DNA of 64,000 bases from Lactobacillus sp. CBA3605 (GTDB lineage: Bacteria > Bacillota > Bacilli > Lactobacillales > Lactobacillaceae). Positions 1 through 8,206 of this stretch are shown here, piece by piece; the first letter of the stretch is position 1, and each line of letters starts with the position of its first letter. Made by a program: the position numbers and the translations under genes. A model generated the notes under the pieces. The model did no database searches, was not told where the DNA came from, and saw only the letters and a program-made list of their open reading frames with translations. The DNA lies in contig NZ_CP027190.1 in the NCBI RefSeq assembly GCF_002970915.1, positions 1,550,001 through 1,614,000 of the forward strand, given 5' to 3'.

Positions 1-1413
1 ATAGTGCTTTAAATCTTGGCCGGCCGTGGGTTCATCTAAGATGAGCATGGTTGGTTCCAAGACTAAAATAGCCGCAATGGTCACGCGTTTTTTCTGACCG
101 AAGCTTAAGGCTGAGATAGGCCAATGGCGAAATTCGTAAAGGCCACAGACTTTTAAAGTGGCTAAGACGCGCTTTTTAATAGTGGCGGTCGCAACGCCAC
201 GTAAAACCAGCCCAGTTGCGACTTCATCAAAAATCAATGTCTTTGATAGCATTTGATTAGGATCTTGTAAAATATAACCAATTTTGTCTGCACGCTCTTT
301 AACAGACTGGGTTAAGAGGTCGTGGCCATCGAAGGTTAGGTGTCCCGCTTGAGGTGTTAAAAAACCGGTGATGAGATTGCTAAGAGTCGATTTGCCAGTC
401 CCGTTTTGGCCGACTAAACTAACCATTTCACCGCGATGCAACGTTAGCGACAATTGGTCAATAATTGGTTTCCTAGGGTCGTAACCAAAACTAAGTTGGT
501 CGATGTTAAGCAAGGAATCAAGATGCGGCACGGGTGACTTTAAGGCGACCCCGGCTGTCCAATGCTGCAAGGTTGCTGTTAAGTTCGGTACGGTTAATTG
601 TTGCAGGTCCGCCACATGACTAACTGCATGTAGGTCGATGCCAGCTAATTTTAAGGCGGCTAAGTAAAGCGGTTCGCGGAGGCCTAATTGCGCTAACAAC
701 GCGGTCTTCAGAATAACTTCGGGTCGATCGTTGGCCACGATTTGACCGTCGCTCATGATGACTAACCGGTCAATCGGTTGTTCTAAGACGGCTTCAATGC
801 GATGTTCAATAATAACAACGGTTAAAGCTTCTGTGTGAGTTAACTGTTCGATTAAAGCCATTGAAGCTTTGCCTGCTGCGGGATCAAGACTTGCTAAGGG
901 TTCGTCGAATAAAAGGATTTTACTGTTATCAATTAAAACGCCAGCCATGGCAACCCGCTGCTTTTGACCACCAGATAAGGCTTGGGGTCGTTGATCCAAC
1001 AGCGCTTGCAGGTGTAATGTTTGGGCCCATTTAGCCGTGGCAGCTTGCATCTGTGGTTGTGATTGTTGGTCATTTTCAAGGGAAAAGGCCATGTCTTCTA
1101 CTACGGACAAGCCGACGAATTGACTATCGGGATCTTGTAAGACCGTCCCAACGGCCAGTGAACGTTCAAAAATGGAAGTTGTTTGGACTGCTTGTCCGTT
1201 CACACTAGCTTCACCGCTGAGCTTACCCTTGAAAGATTGGGGAATTAAACCATTGAGACAGCGACCTAGCGTTGATTTTCCTGAACCTGATGGCCCGGCA
1301 ATCAGTACCTTTTCACCGGGATAAATGGCAAGATTAAGGTGACGTAAAGTTGGTTCCGTTTGACTATCATATTGAAATGAAAAGTCTTTGAAGGTAATAA
1401 TCGGTGCAGTCAT
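1..1413 (-). CDS. ECF transporter double ATPase (partial, C-terminus outside window)
   Basis: This is an energising ATPase of an energy-coupling-factor importer, with two ABC domains fused in one chain (YkoD/EcfA-like). Reading leftwards from the ATG at 1413, domain 1 shows Walker A GPSGSGKST (about residues 40-48), signature LSGGQKQR (146-153) and Walker B ILLFDEP (166-172). Domain 2 shows a second Walker A, GQNGTGKST, near position 400, and its Walker B LILDEPT lies at the left window edge, so only the last part of the protein is missing. The start is 3 bp from the stop of the S-component gene, so the two are co-transcribed. The T component is expected further left. Family is certain; substrate is set by the S component and is unknown. 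Confidence 0.93.
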   Translation of the reverse strand, partial: MTAPIITFKDFSFQYDSQTEPTLRHLNLAIYPGEKVLIAGPSGSGKSTLGRCLNGLIPQSFKGKLSGEASVNGQAVQTTSIFERSLAVGTVLQDPDSQFVGLSVVEDMAFSLENDQQSQPQMQAATAKWAQTLHLQALLDQRPQALSGGQKQRVAMAGVLIDNSKILLFDEPLASLDPAAGKASMALIEQLTHTEALTVVIIEHRIEAVLEQPIDRLVIMSDGQIVANDRPEVILKTALLAQLGLREPLYLAALKLAGIDLHAVSHVADLQQLTVPNLTATLQHWTAGVALKSPVPHLDSLLNIDQLSFGYDPRKPIIDQLSLTLHRGEMVSLVGQNGTGKSTLSNLITGFLTPQAGHLTFDGHDLLTQSVKERADKIGYILQDPNQMLSKTLIFDEVATGLVLRGVATATIKKRVLATLKVCGLYEFRHWPISALSFGQKKRVTIAAILVLEPTMLILDEPTAGQDLKHY

Positions 1414-1416
1414 AGG

Positions 1417-1977
1417 TTAACGTTCCTTTTTTAAGCTGCCATGTTGAGTCCGCGTCCGGGCGTATAAAACGAGCAGGATGGTCCCAATGACGGCCACTGA
1501 AATTGAGTCGACAATCCAAGTGGTGATACCTTGAACATAGACCTTGCTAGCAGGTTCGTGATAAATAATAATGTCACCGGTGGGTGCTAAGATAACCCAG
1601 CCGATAAAGTTAATGACAATTTGGTAGAGGTTGAACCAGATTAACTTAGCTTTACTTAAAACCCCCTGGTCAATCTTAAGGCGATTTTTGGCAAGCCCAA
1701 AAGCCACCCCAATTAAGCCATCGACAATGACCCAAGTCCACCAAGGGGAACCGTAAGTGACAAAATCATTTAAAGCATGCCCGATAAAAACGGCTAATCC
1801 AGCTGCAACGGGGCCAAAAATGGCACCTAGTAAGGCTAAAAATCCCATGGCAACGTTAAATTGCGTATTCGGGACTCCGGTTGGGATGGCGACAAATTTC
1901 ATGAGGACAAAAATGACAGCTGCGCCGATACCAGTGGCGACAACGGTCCGAATGGAAGTTGATTGTTTATTTTGCAT
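1417..1977 (-). CDS. ECF transporter S component, UPF0397 family
   Basis: A 186-residue integral membrane protein with about five to six hydrophobic segments; it is the substrate-binding (S) subunit of the ECF importer encoded downstream. It resembles the UPF0397 / ECF-riboflavin-type S components; databases often call this family a riboflavin S component, but that name is generic. The start at 1977 has AAGGAG 11 bases upstream. The gene is preceded by a T-box leader instead of an FMN riboswitch, which argues against riboflavin and for an amino acid or precursor. The best specifier candidate is a methionine codon, so methionine or a precursor is my preferred substrate (inference). Confidence 0.85.
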   Translation of the reverse strand: MQNKQSTSIRTVVATGIGAAVIFVLMKFVAIPTGVPNTQFNVAMGFLALLGAIFGPVAAGLAVFIGHALNDFVTYGSPWWTWVIVDGLIGVAFGLAKNRLKIDQGVLSKAKLIWFNLYQIVINFIGWVILAPTGDIIIYHEPASKVYVQGITTWIVDSISVAVIGTILLVLYARTRTQHGSLKKER

Positions 1978-2028
1978 CTAATGACACACTCCTTATAATG
2001 GCTAGATCAGTTAAAGTTGTACGGATGA

Positions 2029-2270
2029 CGAAAAAAAACGCGCCTGAAAGCAAAATGCTTTCAAGGACGCGTTTGCGTGTTACCACCTGAATTTTCCCGA
2101 TACTGGGACTTGTCTTGATGGTAACGGATCGCTCCGACCAAGGTTACCCTCAGTGGCTTCTTCAAGACCATCTTCACCAGTTCACGCCATCGCTTGCACC
2201 AAACACGACTCTCTTAGGACGCTTGACCAGCTACTCATCTCGTCACAGCTTTTTCTCATCTGAATTTAAC
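2029..2270 (-). promoter_or_regulatory. T-box riboswitch upstream of the ECF transporter (likely Met specifier)
   Basis: On the minus strand the leader holds the stem I motifs GACGAGATGAGTAG and AGAGAG, a GGTG distal loop, and a T-box-like sequence AGGTGGTAACACGC (2088-2075). A strong intrinsic terminator follows (stem ACGCG..GCTTTC / GCTTTCA..CGCGT, then eight U, 2072-2031). In my hand fold the helix CTGGT/ACTGG closes the specifier loop, the S-turn pair AGTA/GAA is present, and the codon after GAA-G is ATG (2171-2169). Alternative readings would give TGG or GAT. The element lies about 50 bases before the S-component gene and would allow read-through when the cognate tRNA is uncharged. Confidence 0.85.
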
Positions 2271-2353
2271 TTACCATAGCATACGCTAAACTAACTGGAT
2301 AAGCAAGCAAATCCGAACAAATGAAGCCGTTTACACGAGATTGAACGGTTAAT

Positions 2354-2623
2354 TTATTTATTGTGGACTTTATGGGCCATATAATAAGCGCCCCATTCGG
2401 CTAATTGGCCTTTTGAGATTGCTTTGGCATAACCCTGTTCTAATAACTTTTGAAAAATTACAGTAAATTGTTCAGTGGTGGCCTGAGCTAAAATCTGAGC
2501 CTCTGCTTGGTTCGATAGTTTTGAAAAATCAACGTCGATTTCGGGCTTGAAATCAGCCAGCGCTTTAATGGCGGCTGAATAAATCACAGCGTCTTGATCA
2601 AGTTTTAAGGAATGGACTTCCAT
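2354..2623 (-). CDS. hypothetical protein (89 aa)
   Basis: I do not recognise this 89-residue protein. It is soluble, predicted mostly helical, with no signal peptide, membrane segment or cysteine. It has a good start: the ATG at 2623 is preceded by GAGGTG nine bases upstream. It sits upstream of the T-box leader on the same strand but is separated from it by roughly 80 bases, so it is likely its own transcript. Base composition resembles its neighbours. No function is proposed. Confidence 0.6.
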   Translation of the reverse strand: MEVHSLKLDQDAVIYSAAIKALADFKPEIDVDFSKLSNQAEAQILAQATTEQFTVIFQKLLEQGYAKAISKGQLAEWGAYYMAHKVHNK

Positions 2624-2819
2624 CGTTAATCACCTCATTAAAAAAATACAGTCCAGTTATCGTTATTATAGCGATTAATCGCCGTTAAGGGGAACGATAA
2701 ACTCCGGAACTGATGAAAATGACAATTAAAATAAAAAGTATATACAAATGTTTTATTTTCACTCTAAAATAGGTTAGACTGTTGGACAAGAAGACTAATG
2801 AAGAAGGAATGTGACTAAT

Positions 2820-3536
2820 TTGGCTTACAAGTATGAAGCCATCGCAACTAGTTTGCGGCAAGATATCAAAACCGGTAAGTATGCCCCAGGTGAATTGATG
2901 CCGGATCAAAATAAGTTAGCAACCACGTTTGACACTACGCGTATTACAATCCATAAAGCCATTCAGTTATTGATTATTGAAGGGATGGTTTATTCTAAGC
3001 GGGGGGCCGGGACTTTTGTGCGAAAAGATTTCGGGCTAAAAGAACAGCGGCAGGCGAGCCAAGTCGACCGCCCTTTAGGGACAACGCGAACCAATCAGGG
3101 TAAAAAGGTGACCAGTAAAGTGTTAGAATTACAGGCTCGCTTACCAACCGCCCACGAAGCTGAACAACTCATGATTGATGAGATGGATCCCGTTTACGTG
3201 ATTCGGCGAACACGATTCGTGGATGGCAAAATTTGGGCCTACGAGCATACACTGATGCCCACCAGTATTGTGACCTTAACGAGAAACGTGTTAGAAGGTT
3301 CAATCTATGGTTATTTGGAACAGGTTCGCGGCATGTCGTTAGCTGGTTCTCATCGGCTGATTTCGGCGGCAAAAGCGACGGCCGAAGATGTTGAAGCGAT
3401 GGCTGCTCAGCTTGGTGATCCGGTACTTGTGATTAAGCAAGTCAGTTACACGGATGATGGGCAACCTTTTGAATTATCAGAATCGCATTTTCCGTATGCC
3501 AGTAGTACCGTTGTGGCGGATATTCAGGTGCACTAA
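2820..3536 (+). CDS. GntR-family transcriptional regulator with UTRA domain
   Basis: A HutC-type GntR regulator: an N-terminal winged helix (about residues 1-75, with a helix containing TRITIHKAIQ and the wing GAGTFV) followed by a UTRA effector domain (about 90-235, ending in the typical SESHFPY). Such proteins sense sugar phosphates or other small ligands. I prefer the TTG at 2820 because AGAAGGA lies 12 bases upstream and the protein then begins AYKYEAIATSLR as in homologues; the GTG at 2811 is only 3 bases from that site. It is monocistronic, with a terminator just downstream. The target is unknown; the NagR-like boxes before nagB in this window are one possibility (inference). Confidence 0.88.
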   Translation: MAYKYEAIATSLRQDIKTGKYAPGELMPDQNKLATTFDTTRITIHKAIQLLIIEGMVYSKRGAGTFVRKDFGLKEQRQASQVDRPLGTTRTNQGKKVTSKVLELQARLPTAHEAEQLMIDEMDPVYVIRRTRFVDGKIWAYEHTLMPTSIVTLTRNVLEGSIYGYLEQVRGMSLAGSHRLISAAKATAEDVEAMAAQLGDPVLVIKQVSYTDDGQPFELSESHFPYASSTVVADIQVH

Positions 3537-3552
3537 TTTAGCGACAATCATT

Positions 3553-3579
3553 AGCCCATGGCCGTTACATGGGCTTTTT
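3553..3579 (+). terminator. intrinsic terminator after GntR gene
   Basis: Eight-base-pair stem AGCCCATG/CATGGGCT with a seven-base loop, followed by a T run. Confidence 0.8.
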
Positions 3580-3663
3580 GCGTAGGTTGCATTCGGTAAA
3601 TAAGAGGTGCATAATTTAGTTGAAAAAGTAAGCGCTTTCCAAAACGCTAAAGGGGGCTTTCAA

Positions 3664-3993
3664 ATGGCTGAAGATTTTTATCAACGTTTGATTGATAAGT
3701 ATGAACCGATGACAGAAGCGGCTTTTTTAATTTTAGTGAGTGTCCGGCAACCAATTAAAAGTTCGGCGCTGCCAACAAAAATTGCGGCGTTGACACAGGG
3801 AAAGTTGCAATTGGGATTAGGCACCTTATTTACGACTTTACATGCGATGACCAAGGATTATTTAATGACGGAGCGCTTAGATGATGATGATCAAGCCATT
3901 TATGAAATCACTGGGGGCGGTGAAGCGGTGTTAGCGGCCGAACGAGATCGCCTGCAACTATTAACGGCGATTTTAAAACGGGAACAGGTGTAA
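3664..3993 (+). CDS. PadR-family transcriptional regulator
   Basis: A 109-residue PadR-like winged-helix repressor. The sequence after YEPMTEAAFLIL matches the PadR winged helix, with a recognition region around GLGTLFTTLHAM and a C-terminal dimerisation helix. The ATG at 3664 is preceded by AAAGGGGG at good spacing; an in-frame GTG upstream at 3607 lacks such a site. The next gene encodes a DUF2812 membrane protein, and PadR plus DUF2812 is a recurrent Firmicutes gene pair, so this protein probably controls that operon. The ligand is unknown. Confidence 0.85.
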   Translation: MAEDFYQRLIDKYEPMTEAAFLILVSVRQPIKSSALPTKIAALTQGKLQLGLGTLFTTLHAMTKDYLMTERLDDDDQAIYEITGGGEAVLAAERDRLQLLTAILKREQV

Positions 3994-4036
3994 GCATGAT
4001 TGTTTTAGATGAATGATTTAATGGGGAAGCGAGTCA

Positions 4037-4834
4037 ATGTGGCGTTATCGGTTTTTAATTAAAGGATCAGGACAAGAGTTAACTTGGTTGAATCAGATGG
4101 CCCAAAAAGGCTGGTTACTGGCTCGAATTCAGGGGAATTGGTATCATTTTCGGCGGACGAAGGCGACATATCGTCTATTTAGTGAGTATGTGCCCACTGA
4201 ATTGATGACGACTGTGGCGCAGGGCAATCAGCTATTTAGCGTGTTAGCAACGGTTCAACTCAAAAACCCAGATATTCAAATTGTTTATACGGGGAGTCCG
4301 CAAGCTGCGGTCCAAGCGACACGGTTATCACCAGGGGATGCGCCAATGCGTCTAAAAGTGGCGCTCAGTTTACGCGATCGCGCTCTCAATACAATGAATC
4401 TATTAATCTATTTAGGCGTTGGCTTTTTTGGTTTGCTGATTTTTACCATGGATAGTGATTTGCAGCTTATCCTATTGACGGTGTATGGGGCAATTGGCAT
4501 CTATGTCGCGCTACGATTTGCCAAGGCAACTAAGAATTTACAGGCACAAATTGCAATTTTACGCCGAGCGACGGCAGACTATGAGGGGGCTTGGATGCCG
4601 ACGATGCATGTCTTTTTGACGGCCATGCCGAGTGACCTAGCGTTGGCGCCAGTAGCGAGTTTGGGCCGCTGGACGTTAGTTGGTCATAGCCCTAACGGGA
4701 CTTACTGGTATGATTTGCAAACGTTAGCGTCAGCAGCCGAAATTAAACAAGCCCTCCAACCATTTTTACCAGTTGCCGGACAAGTGAATGTGATTAGTTG
4801 GTTGGGATTAGCACCACTTGGTTGGGTTAGTTAA
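4037..4834 (+). CDS. DUF2812 domain membrane protein
   Basis: A 265-residue protein whose first part (WRYRFLIKGSGQELTWLNQM and GWLLARIQGNWYHF) is the DUF2812 signature. Two hydrophobic segments near residues 120-160 suggest membrane anchoring. A soluble C-terminal half follows. Family function is unknown; it is usually partnered with a PadR regulator, as here, 43 bases upstream. No catalytic motif is visible. It is probably an envelope-stress or drug-responsive operon (inference from the pairing). Confidence 0.75.
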   Translation: MWRYRFLIKGSGQELTWLNQMAQKGWLLARIQGNWYHFRRTKATYRLFSEYVPTELMTTVAQGNQLFSVLATVQLKNPDIQIVYTGSPQAAVQATRLSPGDAPMRLKVALSLRDRALNTMNLLIYLGVGFFGLLIFTMDSDLQLILLTVYGAIGIYVALRFAKATKNLQAQIAILRRATADYEGAWMPTMHVFLTAMPSDLALAPVASLGRWTLVGHSPNGTYWYDLQTLASAAEIKQALQPFLPVAGQVNVISWLGLAPLGWVS

Positions 4835-4848
4835 CGAATATTAAGGCA

Positions 4849-4876
4849 GGGCCCGGAAAATTAAACGGGTCCTTTT
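4849..4876 (+). terminator. intrinsic terminator after DUF2812 gene
   Basis: GC-rich stem GGGCCCG/CGGGTCC with a ten-base loop, then TTTTT. Confidence 0.75.
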
Positions 4877-5083
4877 TGCGTATCAGTAACCAAGGGTTTT
4901 TATAATATAAATAATATTAGGTGACACAAAATTAAAATAGTAGTACTCTGATAAAGACTAAAGCAGGGATGTGCGTTATTATAATCAGTAATTATTGGTC
5001 TATTAAAATATAAATAAATAATGCTATGAATGTTGCGGTATTCGTCATACTATTTTCATAAAATCAGTTTAAATTGTAGTTAG

Positions 5084-5100
5084 GGTCAATTAGGTTGACC
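5084..5100. promoter_or_regulatory. inverted repeat upstream of AP2 protein gene
   Basis: Perfect six-base arms GGTCAA/TTGACC separated by five bases, about 25 bases before the start codon of the AP2-domain gene. It could be an operator or a small mRNA hairpin. The preceding 200 bases (4880-5080) are AT-rich and otherwise featureless. Confidence 0.35.
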
Positions 5101-5126
5101 AGGAAAAAATTAGCGAGGTGATTTTG

Positions 5127-5618
5127 ATGCGATTAAAAGATTTAACTGGGGTAACTTTTACCCGTTTAACAGTGATTGAACGGGCCGAAAGCGCACCTAA
5201 TGGCAATGCACGCTGGTTATGTCAGTGTTCGTGTGGGCGAAAAGTGGTTGTTGACAGTTATCGGTTGCGTAAAGAAATTACGAAGAGTTGTGGCTGTTTA
5301 CGGGCCGACGTCAGTCGAAAAAATATCTTTGAAAATCCTAAAACCCGTCAAAATATGGGCCGTAGCGATAATTTGCCATTATATCAAGGTACGTCCGTAG
5401 ACCGTTTGAAGCCGAATAGTCGTAACCGCAGTGGTGTTATCGGTGTTTCTTTTGATCGGTGCTCACAAAAATGGGTGGCCCGCTTAATGTATCGTGGTCG
5501 CTTGGTTTTAAATCAGCAATTTGCTGATATGGATGATGCTATTTTAGCGCGCAAACAGGCGGAACAACATTATGTGATGCCCGTGTTAGCCGAATATGCC
5601 AAGTCAAGCGCGGAATAA
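5127..5618 (+). CDS. zinc-ribbon plus AP2-domain protein
   Basis: A 163-residue basic protein. Residues about 30-65 hold a CxC...CGC cysteine cluster (WLCQCSCG ... SCGC) that looks like a zinc ribbon. Residues about 105-155 resemble the AP2 DNA-binding fold (SGVIGVSFDR, KWVARL, two-strand plus helix pattern ending ARKQAEQHY). Such modules are common in phage proteins and homing HNH endonucleases, but no HNH motif is present here. The ATG at 5127 follows GAGGTG at usable spacing. It is alone between terminators. It may be a domesticated, nuclease-less derivative of a mobile element (inference). Confidence 0.7.
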   Translation: MRLKDLTGVTFTRLTVIERAESAPNGNARWLCQCSCGRKVVVDSYRLRKEITKSCGCLRADVSRKNIFENPKTRQNMGRSDNLPLYQGTSVDRLKPNSRNRSGVIGVSFDRCSQKWVARLMYRGRLVLNQQFADMDDAILARKQAEQHYVMPVLAEYAKSSAE

Positions 5619-5646
5619 CGCGTACATAAGTCTGATGATTAATTGC

Positions 5647-5679
5647 AGGCGTTTGGGATAAAATCCAAATGCCTTTTTT
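5647..5679 (+). terminator. intrinsic terminator after AP2 gene
   Basis: Stem AGGCGTTTGG/CCAAATGCCT followed by a run of T. Confidence 0.8.
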
Positions 5680-5787
5680 GCTGCCCTAAATTTGCACAGC
5701 TTGTTTTTTTGCGGAGCCGGTTGGCTGAACTTAATTGTGATACTATTAATGAATAATAACCGATCAGCCAGAAAGGATGCGGCAAGC

Positions 5788-6447
5788 ATGGCAGTAGTTA
5801 GACGACCGCAAGATCCCAAGAAAGTGCGGCGAATCATGCAGGCAGCGACCCATGAATTCGCCAGTCAGGGGTATACCAAGGCGAAGACCGACCAGATTGC
5901 TAAAGCGGCTCAGGTGTCAAAGGGCTTAATTTTTCATTATTATGGGAATAAGCAACAACTTTATTTTGAAACGGTGCAAGCGGCGACGGCATTAATCAAG
6001 TTGAAGCTAGTTTCAGTGATACCCCCAGCGCCGATTGATTTAGTGACGTTAGTGGTTCAAAGTACGCAAGCTAAAGCTGATTTTGGTCAAAGTTATCCTG
6101 ATGAAATGCGGCTTATGATTGCGTCGTATGGTAATGCCGAACAATTGCCAAGCGAGATTCAGCAGCAATTAACGCAACTTTATACGCAAAGTATGGTGGC
6201 GATGCAAACGTTGATTGAAGCAGTTCTTGAGCGGATGGTTCTGCGACCAGAATTAGATCGACCAACGGTGGTGGCGTTAATTATGGGCGTCTATAATCAA
6301 ATTTTCATCGAATTTCAACAACAGTTACCGGCCCATTCAGTGATGACGACCATGGCGGATACGCAATGGATTGTGGAACGGGCTAAGGCTTATATGCATA
6401 TTTTAGAAGTTGGGTTGGTTGGCCCCAAAAATGATAGTGAAAGTTGA
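5788..6447 (+). CDS. TetR-family transcriptional regulator
   Basis: A 219-residue TetR-type repressor. The HTH lies in residues about 10-58 (IMQAATHEFASQGY, TDQIAKAAQVSKGLIFHYYGNK). The C-terminal ligand domain is unclassified. The ATG at 5788 follows AAAGGA ten bases upstream; earlier in-frame starts lack a site and would overlap the upstream terminator. The stop is six bases from the acyl-CoA dehydrogenase fusion gene, so the two form one operon and the regulator probably responds to an acyl-CoA or fatty acid (inference). Confidence 0.9.
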   Translation: MAVVRRPQDPKKVRRIMQAATHEFASQGYTKAKTDQIAKAAQVSKGLIFHYYGNKQQLYFETVQAATALIKLKLVSVIPPAPIDLVTLVVQSTQAKADFGQSYPDEMRLMIASYGNAEQLPSEIQQQLTQLYTQSMVAMQTLIEAVLERMVLRPELDRPTVVALIMGVYNQIFIEFQQQLPAHSVMTTMADTQWIVERAKAYMHILEVGLVGPKNDSES

Positions 6448-6453
6448 GTAACG

Positions 6454-8058
6454 ATGATGGAATTGAATTTAACGGCAGAACAGGCAGCGTTGTGGCAAAA
6501 GATGACGACTTTTACTGCGCAAAAAATAGCGCCACTGGATCATGATATTGATCAACAAGGTCAGTTTGCGGCCAAAGCTTATGCGTTATTAGTGCAACAA
6601 GGTCTCCCACAACAAGGGCTAACGGCACCCTTTGGGCAGGGCTTAGATATGGTATCGCAAGTGCTATGTGTCATGGCATTAGCGCAAGGTTCTGCCAGTG
6701 TTGCCACAGTGTTAGCGAGCTTATGGCAAATTACGGCGCAAATTGATCGGTATGGCACGGCTGACCAGCGCGCGACTTTGCTAGCGGCGGCGCAGACTAA
6801 ATTAATGGGCTTTGCCGTCACTGAACCGGGTGGTGGGAATGCGTTAGGTGTCCAAACGACCGCATTTAAAAGCACGACCGGCTGGTTATTAGATGGCGAA
6901 AAAGTGTTAATTACCAATGGCGGGCAAGCAGCCCACTATTTAGTTTTGGCGAAAACTGATCAAAATGATTTTGCTGTTTTTATAATTGATGCTACGATGC
7001 CAGGTGTTAAAGTGACTCAGTCAGTTGACACGTTAGGGCTGCGTGGGGTTGCGGTAGCCGGCTTACAATTGAATAATGTGGCCGTTACTGCCACGCATCT
7101 ATTAGGCCAAATTGGTCAAGGCTTAGAAATTTCACGGTACCAACAAAATATGGCTCGAATCTTCAATGGTGCTTTGGCAGCTGGAATCATGCAACACGCC
7201 TTAACCCAATTGAAATCGTATACGCGACAACGACACTTAGTTGATGGTCCCCTAAACACGTTCGCAACCGCACAAACCCAAGTCGCCACGATGGCAACAA
7301 CGTTACGAGCAACCCAACTGTTAACGCTCGATGCGGCGCGCCAAATGGATCGACAACCAGATTTTGCCGCTGCTGCGACGATGGCAACGTTATTTGGGAG
7401 TCAAAACGGCCTGACGGTTACAAATCAGGCCTTACAATTGGCTGGGGGGCTGGCTTACACCAATCAGTTGCCATTTGAACAATTGATGCGCGATATGCGT
7501 GCCCTAACACTCATTGATGGCCCTGTCGAAATGTTGCAACAGGAATTAGGCGCAGCTGAGCTAGGAGTGGCTAATCACGGGCACCTAACGGCCAAACAAC
7601 CGGTATCCGTGACAAAACGGATTGAAGTTACCGATTTTCCACAGGTGATTAAGGCATTACGGTTGACGGAAGAGGTTCCTGTGACGGTCGGTGGCATTCG
7701 TACCGCCAAACGAATTATTGCATTGGGGCGAGGGGCTGATGATCCGGAAGTTTTGTTGCAAGCGCAGCAATTGGCTAAATGGATTGGGGCGGCCGTAGCC
7801 GTGACCCGGCCTTTGACCACTAAAGAACAATTCAGCATTGACCAACAAATCGGCACCGGTGGGGCCACGGTGACCCCGGAAGTGATTATTAATATCGGTA
7901 TTTCTGGTTCCGAACAATACGTTAGCGGCATGATGGGAGCTGCCCACATTTTATCAGTCAATGAGGATGCCACGGCAGCAATTTTTAGAGTGTCACAGCA
8001 AGCGTTTGTTGGGACGGCAGCTACGTTTTTGGCTGGGATTTTGGCGGCTTTGAAGTGA
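6454..8058 (+). CDS. acyl-CoA dehydrogenase fused to ETF-alpha FAD-binding domain
   Basis: A 534-residue two-part flavoprotein. Residues 1-375 are an acyl-CoA dehydrogenase (FAVTEPGGGNA at 119-130, QLAGGLAY near 328, LMRDMRALTLIDGP at 344-357). At the usual catalytic glutamate (normally in an EGT/EGP-type turn) this protein has Asp355. Residues about 413-534 match the C-terminal FAD domain of electron-transfer flavoprotein alpha: Arg452, the TGG turn, GISGS at 482-486, NED and the conserved FVG. The ETF-alpha N-terminal domain and any ETF-beta are absent. It follows the TetR gene by six bases and a terminator comes after. The domain calls are firm; substrate and electron acceptor are unknown. 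Confidence 0.88.
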   Translation: MMELNLTAEQAALWQKMTTFTAQKIAPLDHDIDQQGQFAAKAYALLVQQGLPQQGLTAPFGQGLDMVSQVLCVMALAQGSASVATVLASLWQITAQIDRYGTADQRATLLAAAQTKLMGFAVTEPGGGNALGVQTTAFKSTTGWLLDGEKVLITNGGQAAHYLVLAKTDQNDFAVFIIDATMPGVKVTQSVDTLGLRGVAVAGLQLNNVAVTATHLLGQIGQGLEISRYQQNMARIFNGALAAGIMQHALTQLKSYTRQRHLVDGPLNTFATAQTQVATMATTLRATQLLTLDAARQMDRQPDFAAAATMATLFGSQNGLTVTNQALQLAGGLAYTNQLPFEQLMRDMRALTLIDGPVEMLQQELGAAELGVANHGHLTAKQPVSVTKRIEVTDFPQVIKALRLTEEVPVTVGGIRTAKRIIALGRGADDPEVLLQAQQLAKWIGAAVAVTRPLTTKEQFSIDQQIGTGGATVTPEVIINIGISGSEQYVSGMMGAAHILSVNEDATAAIFRVSQQAFVGTAATFLAGILAALK

Positions 8059-8090
8059 GGATAAAATAGTTAATAGGTACAGCTTCCGAA

Positions 8091-8121
8091 CACAAAGTGT
8101 CGTTTCGGAAGCTATTTTTTT
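8091..8121 (+). terminator. intrinsic terminator after dehydrogenase fusion
   Basis: Ten-base-pair stem AGCTTCCGAA/TTCGGAAGCT followed by ATTTTTTT. Confidence 0.85.
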
Positions 8122-8206
8122 AGACCGCGGCTGGTACCAGGTCAATAGGGCTATCCGAGAACTACGAAGTCTAGGGTTTTTAATATCAGAATAAGGGGAG
8201 TTAAAC

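Noticed and set aside
7575..7973. Minus-strand frames opposite the dehydrogenase fusion
   Set aside because: Shadow frames; the plus-strand frame shows continuous family motifs.
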